From Oenanthe sinensis (taxonomy: Eukaryota > Streptophyta > Magnoliopsida > Apiales > Apiaceae): 64,000 nt of DNA. A program made the position numbers and the translations under genes. The notes below the pieces were generated by a model, which ran no database searches, was not told the DNA's origin, and saw only the letters and a list, made by a program, of their open reading frames with translations. The stretch is from positions 22,331,001 through 22,395,000 of the forward strand of contig CM053806.1 of NCBI GenBank assembly GCA_028671895.1, given 5' to 3'. The stretch's first letter is position 1, and every line of letters starts with the position of its first letter. Below are positions 36,270-46,665 of the stretch, one piece after another.

Positions 36270-37440
36270 GAGTCTATTATTTTATATTATATTTAGGAGT
36301 TTGTTAGGCTTGAAGATGCTCTAATACAAAAATGTAATTTGACCAATTGGTTTAAAAGTTATTTTATCATTCCTATACGTTACCTTGCCGGAATATAAAA
36401 GTTAGCCTTTCGATAATATTTTACTGACAAAAAAAAGGATGGGAATATATGACTGAGAAGAAAATTTTTCATTGTTTAAGAGTGACTTCAATTTGTTTGC
36501 AGCTTTAATTTTTAATACATTCAACGCCCGAAATGAAGAAAAGTAGAAAACTCTAATACTCTCCCTGTCCATCCCACTCATTTTTATATGCTTATTTTTT
36601 CCTGTTTGACACGTATTTTAATGTTTTTGTAAAATATAATTTCATAAATTATTTTTTAATAATAATTTAATCATTAAATTTTTATTAAAAAAATAAGTTA
36701 TAAAACTATATTTTATAGAAGAAGACATCTCATTACTACAGTGTTTTTAGTTAGAAAAAATAATGTGTTCAGTTAAAAATGTTATATTTTTAAAATTAAA
36801 GCCGTAATCTAATAATTATATATGGGTCATGATCCCTACAATCGCATATCAAGACTAGGTTTTTAACATGTTGCTTTTGAATCGTTGGATCATTCAGGAA
36901 TGGTCAGGATTAAAAAAAATTGAGCCTCTAAGGAGTTTTTTAGTGGTAAAACAACATATATGCGCTTTTTTTAGAGGTAAAACGAACGACAACTTGTACT
37001 ATAATAAACGACAATATCCCATACGTGAAAAATAAACGCGTATATACAAAAGTATAAAATTTACTAAACAAGTACTTTCTATTGATCAAGTAACTTGCAG
37101 TTTAAATACTCGAATGCATGCCTCTACTGAGTCTCGAATTTTTACCAATTAACACAGATTACTATGTCACAATACTAAACATTTAACACTCAAAGTTTCA
37201 TTCTTCTGTATTTATAGTTGTTGCACCAATCGGATTAGTATACAAAACCTGAATCCCATAAAAAACAAGGGTCCTGCAATTCGAGCTCCATAACACTTGC
37301 AACTCAAAGTCAAAAATAGAAGGAAAAAATTCTTTGTGACATTTCATCAAACACTTGCAATGCACATAACAAATCCAATAATTCTCAAATTCATATTCCT
37401 AAATTTATACCCCATAATCAATAGATACACACAACGGTCG
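36270..37440. other. noncoding flank downstream of PR-1 copy 1
   Basis: No gene was seen. A Stowaway-like end (CTCTCCCTGTCCATCCCACTC, about 36557) lies here and again in copy 2 at about 63248. The rest is AT-rich sequence. Confidence 0.6.
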
Positions 37441-37447
37441 AATCCAA

Positions 37448-37522
37448 ACCCACCCGGGGTAGATCAGCTGGTTGAGACAGGGGCTTACCACCCCAAGGTC
37501 CCAGGTTCGATTCCAACCTAAG
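37448..37522 (+). mobile_element. tRNA-derived SINE head (pol III A and B boxes)
   Basis: GGGGTAGATCAGCTGGTTGA resembles an internal A box and GGTTCGATTCC is a B box about 30 bp downstream. The cloverleaf is not regular and no anticodon stem can be drawn with confidence, so a SINE 5' region is more likely than a working tRNA gene. The 3' end is not clear. Confidence 0.6.
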
Positions 37523-37584
37523 GCAGGTTTCTTATTTAAGTGCTGAAAAACTCTAAAGTAAGTGGGTTACTATGCTCGGTAGGT

Positions 37585-38074
37585 ATGAGTAAAGTTATAA
37601 AGGAACCGAACTGGGACGAACTTTTAACGAACACGAACAAATTATTAACGAACCGAACAATGTTCGGTAAGCTTATCGGACAATTTTTATTGTCCGAACT
37701 CGAGTTCGGTAACGAACCGAACGAACACGAACAGTTCGCGAACATACCGAACCGAACCGAACACGAACAGTTCGGTAATTATATATATATAATATTGTAA
37801 AAAAATATATATAATAATTTGAAAAATAAAAAAATTGTAAATATTATTATTTTTTATCAAACGAACTCGAGTTTACCGAACTCGAACGAACTAACGAACT
37901 CTTAACGAACTCGGACGAAAATCCTAACGAACCGAACAATGTTCCGTAACCTTACCGAACATATTTTATTGCTCGAACTCGAGTTCGTTAAGCTTATCGG
38001 ACGAGCTTAACGAACTCGAACACGGACGAACATGTCGAGCTTACCGAACATGTCTGGTTCGTTTACAGCTCTAT
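37585..38074. mobile_element. GAACGAAC-rich element with inverted ends
   Basis: The left end AGTAAAGTTATAAAGGAACC and the complement of the right end (AGAGCTGTAAACGAACC) are alike. Both flanks are dense in CGAACTCGAACGAAC words in opposite orientation, so the element folds back on itself. It adjoins the 5'-truncated PR-1 fragment at 38078. A related fragment lies at 39229-39265. This type of terminal sequence is common in plant DNA-transposon derivatives; the superfamily is not settled. Confidence 0.6.
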
Positions 38075-38077
38075 ATA

Positions 38078-38385
38078 ACTACTCTAGTTTGTGCTCTATG
38101 GTTTCTCCTGGTTCACTCTTCCCTCGCGCAGACCTCACCACAAGACTATGTTGACGCCCACAATGCAATCCGTATTAAAGAAGGTGTAGGGCCAATTCAT
38201 TGGGACAAGACTGTGGCTAACTATGCTAGGAACTATGCCAATAAGATAGGCCCTGATTGATGCAACATTCGGGCGGAGAGAATTTATTTAGAGGCGGTGG
38301 TGATGCAACAGCCAAAGAAATTATAGATTATCACGCGAGCGAGAAGGAGTTTTGGGACAATAAAACCAAAACGTTTGTATATATA
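38078..38385 (+). pseudogene. PR-1: PR-1 fragment, third copy
   Basis: The sequence begins inside the signal peptide (TTLVCALWFLLVHSSLAQ) and goes further into the CAP domain than the other copies: HWDKTVANYARNYANKIGPD, a stop near 38257, then after a frame change GGENLFRGGGDATAKEI and ASEKEFWDNKT. The GGENL region is the conserved CAP signature area. The start is lost to the GAACGAAC-rich element and the C-terminus is missing, with a hAT-like element inserted a few dozen bases downstream. Confidence 0.85.
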
Positions 38386-38426
38386 AATATATATAAATAT
38401 GTTAGTAGGTTTCTTATATATGATGG

Positions 38427-39201
38427 TAGGGGTGAGTATTCGGTTTTAACCGAAACAAACCGAATTTTAATTCGGTTAACCGAAACCGAAATTTCAGAAA
38501 AATCAAAACCGAAAACTGAACCGAAATAAATTCGGTTTTTAACCGAACCAAAATATTTATTTCGGTTATTACCGAAAACAGAAATAAATAACCGAAATTT
38601 AAAATCAATTCAAAATACAACAAGCTTTTCTGGAAAAAAAATAATAATATTACCACACAAACTTATCACACACGACTCACTTCACCAACCCCAACACAAA
38701 TCTCAACTACCTCATTTTTCACATAACTGGCTCCGTTTGGAGTAGCTTAAAATTAAAATAAGTAGCTTATTTTAATTTTTTTACATATTTTTAATTTTTT
38801 TTAGATAAATATTTATTTAAGAATTTTAAAACCAAATATGATTTTCAAAATTGAAAATAAGTTACTTATTTTCAGAAAAAGTACATACATACTTACTTTT
38901 CCTGGAAATAAACACTTATTTCCAGATTATAAGTTAAGCCAAACGGGCACAAAGTAAACCCTAATTCTCTAAACTACAAATCACAACTTACCTCATATTA
39001 TATTATATATTCTATTTTATTACATATTATATATATTCGGGTTTTTTCAGTTTTTCGGTTAACCGCAGTTAAAAACCGAAAAACCGAATTTCAGGAAAAA
39101 TCGAAACCGAAAACCGAACCAAAATTTTAATTTCGGTTAACCGAAAATATTTCGGTTATTCGGTTCGGTTTTCGGTTAACTGGACCGGATACTCACCCCT
39201 A
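38427..39201. mobile_element. hAT-like nonautonomous element (775 bp)
   Basis: Terminal inverted repeats TAGGGGTGAGTATTCGGT and, inverted, TAGGGGTGAGTATCCGGT (17 of 18 match) are flanked by perfect 8 bp repeats TATGATGG (38419-38426 and 39202-39209). Eight-base duplications are the hAT hallmark. The subterminal parts are rich in TTCGGTTAACCGAA words. There is no transposase frame. Confidence 0.9.
38728..38950. mobile_element. MITE nested in the hAT-like element
   Basis: It runs from CTCCGTTTGGAGTAGC to AAGCCAAACGGGC. The interior (AAAATAAGTAGCTTATTTTAA, GTACATACATACTTACTTTT, AAATAAACACTTATTTCC) matches the MITE at 12822-13048 and, inverted, the one at 63754-63976. Confidence 0.8.
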
Positions 39202-39276
39202 TATGATGGTGTACGTGTACTTGTTATAAGTAGAGTTGTAAAGGAAGCGAACTCGGACGAACTTAACTTTTAATTA

Positions 39277-39360
39277 GAGTAAACTCTGATTGAGTATTCT
39301 CTGATAAAGTAAACTCTGACCGACAGCTTCCTTAAACTCTGATGACATCAACATAAACTC
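39277..39360 (-). repeat. LTR fragment of remnant A' (left of element B)
   Basis: TTAGAGTAAACTCTGATTGA and the following bases match the LTR of element A (26598-26680). The sequence continues at 50712 after the inserted element B. Its left end is lost against a GAACTCGGACGAAC fragment. Confidence 0.8.
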
Positions 39361-40769
39361 TGTTGGTCCCTGATATTGTAGAAGGGGGGTTGAATACAAT
39401 ATCAAGTATAATTCGCGAATTTGGATTTAAGAATAAAAAGTTAATTATAAACCTGAAATATTAATTTAGGTGAAATACTGTTCAAGTAGAATATTTAATT
39501 TTAACTTGAAATGCATTACAGAATTAATATAGTGAATAGTGTTTATATCTGATAAATTGTCTAGAGTGATTTTGACATGACTTGTTCGGGTTTAACAATT
39601 TATATTCCAAACTAAGCACAGAAATCTGTGAATATTACAATGCATATAAATTTCTGAATTTGAATGTTTGAACGACAACTGAAAAATGAAGACAATCACC
39701 TCATATTTATAGAGGTGAAAATCCAGTATGACTTATCCCATTATGACCTTTTAACTAAGTGAATTAACACTTGTATGACTCATAAAAAGGCTGGGCATGA
39801 CTTAAAATGGTCGGTATGACTCATAGAAATTCGGTATGACTCATTTTTAAGTCATATTTGAATTTTCTTTAATTAAAATAAATCATAATGACTTATATTA
39901 AATCAAAGAAAACTCGGTATGACTTATCTTTAATCAATTAAAATAGCTCGGTATGACTTATATCACAGGAGCTCGGTATGACTCATACTCAAGAGCTCGG
40001 TATGACTTTTTTTATAAGTCATTTGATAAACAATTAATTCGGTATGACTTAACTAATTAACTCAGCATGACTTGCATTCTTTTGCTCGGTATGACTTGAT
40101 TTATAAGTCATTTTTAAATCAAATCTTTTTAGTAAATTAATTCTTCTTTAATTTAATTAAATAATTTATGAATTAATTTAATTCAGACTTGAATTAATTT
40201 AATTAAATAAATTAAATAATTAACTTAATTTTAATTGGAGAATTAAAATACTATTATGACTTGTTTAACTCTGTAGTCTGTTGCAGTCTTTTGTCATTCT
40301 CCGTCTTCTGTCATGGAACCACTTTCAGCTCAATGTTGAATATTTATTAATTAAAGTTGACACACAAATGTACTGTCTGGTTCATTTGTGTCATACTCTA
40401 ATAAATATTCTCCATTTCTTTTAACTTTAAATTAGTGGCCTTGTGTCTTTGCTTAGCTTTCCTGTCTTTTTTTTCTGTTCTTTTTCTTCTGGAATCTTCG
40501 TGTAGTTATCACTTAAAATCTTCTGAATCTTCTGAATTCTTTTGAAATTACTACTTGATTATTATCCACTGACGCTTGAACATATTAATGAACTTCTTCA
40601 GTGTTGAGTAGTAGGATCAACTGAGTGCTTCTGATTCTGTTGATTCTCTGTGACTAGTTGACTGTCTTCGTCTTGATTTCTGCTTGATATTTATTATTTA
40701 CCACTATTTCTAGATTGAGTTGAGTTGTCATCTAATTATTACAAATAGGCCTTAGTCATATGCCTTTCA
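39361..40769 (-). repeat. 3' LTR of element B
   Basis: The minus strand runs from TGAAAGGCATATGAC to AGGGACCAACA. The TATA box TATAAATA is at 39704-39711 (minus strand). The stretch 39725-40110, upstream of TATA, carries at least thirteen copies of (TCGG)TATGACTTA or TATGACTCAT. Confidence 0.95.
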
Positions 40770-40781
40770 ATCTCCCCCTAT
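40770..40781 (-). promoter_or_regulatory. polypurine tract of element B
   Basis: The minus strand reads ATAGGGGGAGAT directly before the 3' LTR start. Confidence 0.9.
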
Positions 40782-40999
40782 TTGTTGTTAAACATTTAAC
40801 ACACAAATTCCTAGAGGATAACTCAACTAACAACTAAAAAGGTAAGTACGACATGTAAGAGCTTGTAAATAATAAATAAAAGTTCTGGTCTTATATTTAA
40901 CAATTTTCCAGATTCATACATAAAAGATAAGTACAAGATAGTTGTTCATCTAGTACTGAACCAATATAACATAGTTTCTATCTTGCCCTATCTAAGACT

Positions 41000-43900
41000 T
41001 CAGTCTTCAGTGGTATCCAATTCACCTTCTTCTAGATTAGAACTCTTGTGCACAGGTGTTCTGGGTACCTCTTCAGTTTTAGTTGGAGTTGCGGTTGACT
41101 CTTTATACAATCTTCTTTGTTCAGCCTTTGCTAGCTGAAACATGACTTCTTCTTCAATAGGATCTACTGTTTCTTTTTGTACATCATATGGCTGTGAGGA
41201 ATCTATCTTTGGCATTTGCCTGATGTATGATTTGATGTTCCTGGATAAACAATAGTTCCTGATTTTCTGTGCAGCATCTAACTTGGCTTGAGATCTGAAA
41301 CCTTTTGATCTTAACATCCTTTCAACTTGAATCATATACCTCACTGTATAGCCCTTCAATGACTCCTCGTCTAGCTTCATGATTTGATACAACTTGTTTG
41401 AGAAAAACCTCACTTCATGAGGATCATATAAGATCTGAGGACTAGCTGCTGTTGCTATGTCTCTGAGTTTGTCCCTGAGAAGTTCATTTTCTTCTGAGCT
41501 TCTCTTAACTTTGTTTAGCAGAACCTAGATTACTGATAATGATCTCTTTCGGAAGAATTCTAGAGATACTCTGATTGTCCCATTCCTGTGAGTGTAGACC
41601 AGTATTTGCCAGTCTTCAAGAATGTGATCCACTAAGACGGTGATATAGTCAACTTCTTCCTTCAATGCCTTCATGAAGTTATCCAGATTTTTATTTGAAT
41701 CTTCAAGACCCTTGATAACTGAAAGCATTTGTCTGTCTTCAAAGGGACCTTGTTGAATTTTGTCTAGAACTTCCCTTGCTGCATCCCATCTGAACCCTAT
41801 CTTCATCTCTATATCTTGCTTCTTCTTCTTTATTGCTAAGGCCCAAAGCTTTTATTTTTCTAAGCTTGCCTCTCTTTCAGCTTGGGTTCTTTCCTTGACT
41901 AGAGCTTTTAAGTTTAAAGTTTTGGCATGGCTTGCCTTGATGTCTTCTTTTAGCTTTCTTATTGCCACTTCATAGGCAGGATCATGTTCCTTTTCTTTTG
42001 GAAATAGAAAATCATCTTCAAAGACAACTTCATCTTCAGCTCTGCAGTAGTCAGGATTGAAACCTTGATTTTCAATACTTGCCTCATCTATGAGTTCCTC
42101 TTGTTGATAATACTGTTCCTCTGGAATATATGTCTGAAATTGATCTTCTTCAGAGTACAGTTTTTCTTTTCCTTTTCTAGTAGCCCCTTCTTCTTCAGCT
42201 ACTTCTTTCTCCCCCTTAGTTGAGGGATCCTCTACAGGTTTTGAAGCATCTAAAAATTTACTGAGATTTGCAATGGCCGAGAAGACCTGCTTCATACCTT
42301 CATTAAGATGTTCCATTCCATCATCTAACTTGTTGAATCTTGCTGATGAGATTTCTTCATTTAAACGAATTCTTTCGGTTAAATTTCTTTCCACATTATC
42401 AATTCTTTCATTTAAATTGGAAATCTCTTTCATGTCATCAGCAATCACTTTCTGAACATCCTGGATGTTTTGAGTTTTGAATATTACATTTGACTTGACA
42501 TTATCAACATCCTTTCTTATGATTGACAGCTGTGCAGTTACAGAAGCAGACTTGATTTCTGCTTGTTCATTCCCTTTGTTTATTTCAGTCTGAACAATTT
42601 GCATCTGTTTCTGGAGAGCTTCCATTTTTAACATGAGTTCACTGTGTGTGTGTGCACTCACCTCGCTTGCACTCCTGTTTGGACTATCACTACGTGCATG
42701 TGTATCGCTCAGTGTTTGCCTCACATCCCTCGTGTTTAGCTCCTTATATCCTCCAGATCCTGATGCTGTACCTGTATATATAATAATAGCTTTTGAAGAG
42801 TCGAAATGCTCTTCTGATGCCTGTGAAGGCACGTCCTCAACAAGATTGACTTGAAGTGGCTCCGCTACTGACGTAGCTGCTCCATGAATGGAGCCCCATC
42901 TCCCTCTAAAGAGTGGTTGCCTCTCAAATCCACTAGTGGATTCAAGACTTTCTCGTAAGAGAACTGGATGAAAGAAATCCAGCGGGGTCACCACCTTAGA
43001 CAATGTAATGAGTGGCTCTTGAGAGTCTGTGGTGCCCCTGGGTTCCTCTGAGGGTAACCAATGCTTCACTGCATCTGAAATGTCATGGTCCACAACATAG
43101 GTGGCATCCGACTAGTTTTCATCAAAAACATTTTCTTCATTAAAAGTGCCCTCGAGTGATTGTGTTTCTGAAAGAGGAGGTCCTGCTAGTGTGAGAGCTA
43201 GCAGTGTGCGAGAATCTGTATCTGAATTTGATGTCGTGGCTGTTCGGCGAGTAGAATCACCAGTTTGATCGAGTGTATCTAAAGATTCTTGGATAGCCAT
43301 TTCAAAATCCATATCCCATTGAGAGGATAAGGACGAGTCTGCAGTTGTCTCAGGTTCTGATCTCGATCTTTTTGGAGGTGGAGACAGAGCTGCGGGTTCA
43401 CTGGCACTTACACTTCTCCCCCTAACTTTCCTAACAGGTTTCTTCCTTTTACGAATATGACTGATTGAGGAAGGTGAAGGAGAAACTGTTTGGGGCTCTA
43501 ACTCAGCCTGGGTTTGAACCTGTGTGTTTTCAGGTTCATGGCCAATGTCCTGAAGTGTAAAACCATAATCATGGTCCGCCACAGATAAATCTAAAAGAGC
43601 AGTAGATATATTTATTGGAAGGAAATTAGAAACTAAGGTTTGAGATATTACCTGTTGTTCTTCAGCTTCCTGTTCAGCATGTTGTGCAGCTTCAAGTAGT
43701 AACTGCACTGAATCAGTTTCCATTGGCACTTGCTCCAATTCTTATTCTAGAACTTGCTGAGCTTGTTTTGGATTTGCAATAAGATCCAGGATTTGTCCCG
43801 TGAAATTTGGTCTCACCACTGGCACATTCTCAAATCTAGGATTGTTGTTGAGCCTTGCGAGCAGAGCATTCTGAGTAGATGGAGATGCTTGAACTGGACT

Positions 43901-44572
43901 GTTCTGAAATAAGGCTTTATCTTCATCCAGCAATAAGTCATTCATGAACAGCATTAGGAACCTTGGATAGTAGACTTGCACGTTTTGTTCCCTGCTTTCT
44001 GGCTTACCCATTTTCCTGATTATTTCTTTCAACACCAATTTTCCAAAATTTCTTCTTCTGTTGTGAGCCACTGAAAATCCTATGATTTGAAGCAAAGAAG
44101 AAATATTGTTGAAGTTGCTCTTTGTTGTGGGTGCAAACACCTTAGCCAGTGTGTCGAAGAAATAATCCCACTCATGTACCAGCCTTGACTTAGTCAGTCT
44201 TACCAAGTTGATTTCACCCTGGTACTGTATAGCATTAAAGAACTCAAGAATTTCTGGAACTGACGGTGGGTCAACAAAATTGTCTAAAGGGAATTGAAGA
44301 ATTCTGTTCACATGATCTTCAGTCACCATATATTCACGTACCCCAATGGTGAATGAGAATTGCACTATGTCACCAGTTGGTCTATTTCTAGCAGTGCTGT
44401 ATAATTCCCTTAATGCTAGAGTCTTTAATGGTGTGTCTAGAGTAATGGCAGTCCTGATCAAAGAGTGTTCATTCAAAAAGATAATCCAGGGCCTAAACTT
44501 AGCTACTATGCAATTCTCCGGATTAAAAAATCCAATAAAATTAGTCTTGACAATCTCGCAAAAACCAGCCAT
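41000..44572 (-). pseudogene. extra ORF of element B: about 1190 codons in one frame with four stops
   Basis: The ATG at 44572 (MAGFCEIVKTNFIGFF) opens a frame that stays in phase to the stop at 41000, broken only by single stops at 43742-43744, 43112-43114, 41852-41854 and 41525-41527. The N-terminal third is globular (RPTGDIVQFSF, EYMVTEDHVNRILQFPLDNF, RLVHEWDYFFDTLAKVF). A Ser/Pro-rich part with basic KRKKPVRKVRGRS follows. Then come a long coiled coil (about 42250-42620), an acidic FLFPKEKEHDPAY region, and a conserved C-terminal block (GPFEDRQMLSVIKGLED, ILVYTHRNGTIRVSLEFF). Related blocks occur at 50844-51440 and 60880-61640. Function is unknown. It takes the env-like position of Sireviruses, but no membrane anchor is evident. 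Confidence 0.8.
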
Positions 44573-45731
44573 TTTAATTAATTTAAATAATCTTAATTAA
44601 TTAATCCACTTAATTAATTACCAATTATTCCACTTAAAAAAATTCGAACAAGGCAGTCCACAATTGAAACCATAATTGTAAGAATTACCCAAATTGATTT
44701 AAACACAAAATCAACAAACCCAGTACTTGATCTTCACTAATCCAGTCAAAAATCGATTCTACAAAATTCAAAACTCAGTCAACTCAGTCCAACTCGGTTA
44801 ATAAAAAAATGGGCAGAAAAACGTTTGAACCAGGTGATTTTATATCCAAACCAGCAAGTACAAGTACTTGAAATCAACAAACAAGCAACTTTAGCAGTTG
44901 TAGTGATCGAGAATCAAGGGTTTTGCAGAATTGAAAAGTCTGAGTGTGTGTGTATATCGCGTGTATGTAATATGTAAACTGAATATGACTTAGAAATAAA
45001 ACAATACAACACAGGTCGGCATGACTTATGAGTCATACCAAGTTTTTTTTTGTTTTTTTTTAAAAATAAATAAATAATAAAAACAGCTTGTATGACTTAG
45101 AAAATATTAATAGAATAAAGCTGGTCGGTATGACTTGTCATGAGTCATACCGAGATTTTTGTTTTAACTTATTAACAAATAAGTCATACACTTAATATTT
45201 TTTAAATATATATATATATATATATAATTTTATTAATTGCTCATAAATTCGAAATAAAATAAAGGAAATTTTATTCGAAATTTAGATTTAATTAATAATA
45301 ATTGATTACTTATAAAATTAGTAATATAATTTATATACAGATAAATTATGAAGGACATATAATACATAATTATTTTATTAACTATTTTAATTAATTTAAA
45401 AATTAAATTAACTCATAATGGAATTAATTTAATGAGTAAATTAATTAATTAATTAATAACACAGTTATTTATATTAATGTACAATAATAATTAGCAAAAA
45501 TATACATAACATAATATAAAATACCTAAAATACATATAAAGTGCTTAATAATATTTAAACAAGACTTGTGCTATTATTGAAATAATTATCTATTAGGAAT
45601 ATTAATTTATTCTTGAGATAATTTTCCAAAAATTCATAAGATCTAGGACTTTATTAAATCAAGTCTCATATTTTTTTTAAATATTAACATTTAATATTTA
45701 TGAGCTTAATTTAATTCCCAGCAACCAAAAT
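44573..45731 (-). promoter_or_regulatory. AT-rich pol to extra-ORF spacer of element B with palindromic motif
   Basis: About 1.15 kb without coding capacity. Between 44985 and 45190 the LTR motif of this element returns, twice as hairpins: TCGGCATGACTTATGAGTCA and TCGGTATGACTTGTCATGAG, each continuing with the inverse half ATACC(A/G)AG. A (TA)n run lies at 45207-45225. The placement upstream of the extra-ORF ATG suggests an internal promoter; this is inference. Confidence 0.5.
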
Positions 45732-46160
45732 TTAGCTATTATTTAACATCCCTAGTTCACTAACTAGCTTTGAGAAAGTGGGTTTATCAAGTAGTTTCGT
45801 GAAGATATCGGCTAGTTGTTCTTCTGTGGGTACAAAATGTAACACCACAGTTCCATTCATGACATGCTCTCGGATAAAGTGATACCTTATGTCAATGTGC
45901 TTGGTTCTTGAGTGTTGTACAAGATTGTTGGAAATTGCTATTGCACTTGTGTTGTCGCAGAATATTGGAATTTTATTCAACGCAAGCCCATAGTCATTCA
46001 GCTGATTCCTTATCCACAAGTTCTGTGCACAACAGCTGCCTGCCGCAATGTATTCTACTTCAGCTGTCGAGGTAGATACTGAGTGTTGTTTCTTTCTATA
46101 CCAGGAAATCAGTCGACGTCCTAGAAACTGACAGCTTCCAGAAGTACTTTTCATATCCAT
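45732..46160 (-). pseudogene. RNase H of element B
   Basis: The frame reads KSTSGSCQFLGRRLISWYRK, then TSTAEVEYIAAGSCCAQNLW, DNTSAIAISNNLVQHSRTKH, DIRYHFIREH and ADIFTKLL, ending at MLNNS-stop. The catalytic E (TAEVEY) and D (CDNTSA) are kept. The N-terminal DADFAG part is missing because the frame joins a leftover of integrase at about 46150. Confidence 0.9.
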
Positions 46161-46653
46161 TCTTTAACACAAAGCATTTGGCTCTAAATACATGAAAGTA
46201 CTTGAGAGTTGGTTTCTTGTGCCATAGCCAACTTTCTTCTGATGAATCCTTTGAATAAAAACAGTTTGCTTCATCTTCAGTTCCTGAGTTGAGATCTGCT
46301 ATGTACAAGTTTCCTTTCCTTACTCCATGCAAGGCTAGTCTGTCATCTTTGGTATGAGCTATTAAGCTTTTCTCCTTGATAAAGTTTACCTTGTATCCTT
46401 TATCACAAAATTGACTGACGCTGAGTAGATTGTGCTTAAGTCCTTCCACTAAAGAGACGTTTTCAATGATAACATTTCCAGTATTTAACTTTCCATATCC
46501 CGTAGTCATTCCTTTGTTGTTATCTCCAAAGGTGACGATTGGGCCAGCTCTTTCAACCACGTTTGATAGCAGGGCTCTATCTCCGGTCATATGCCTTGAA
46601 GATCCGCTGTCCAGGATCCATACAACTCGGTTTACCTGTTTAACTCCCTGCAC
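46096..46653 (-). pseudogene. protease and deleted integrase of element B
   Basis: The protease triad is intact (VWILDSGSSRHMTGD). After LNSGTEDEANCFY and EESWLWHKK, the start of the pre-integrase domain, the sequence jumps to PTLKYFHVFRAKCFVLKNGY, a motif from the C-terminal side of integrase. The whole D-D-E core is therefore missing. A second junction at about 46150 fuses the end to RNase H in another frame, removing nearly all of RT. Confidence 0.9.
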
Positions 46654-46665
46654 ATACCAAACGGA

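Larger units (their letters stand above)
35327..37064 (+). repeat. segmental duplication, copy 1 (pairs with 61986-63753)
   Basis: From CAACCCTAGTTCA onward this segment is nearly identical to 61986-63753 apart from small indels. It contains the PR-1 promoter and the truncated PR-1 gene, plus about 800 bp downstream. The similarity continues past 37064 (TACAAAAGTATAAAATTTAC) to the end of the window in copy 2, where a MITE interrupts it. Confidence 0.95.

Noticed and set aside
37448..37522. A working tRNA gene
   Set aside because: A-box and B-box like words are present, but I could not form acceptor and anticodon stems; a SINE head is the better reading.
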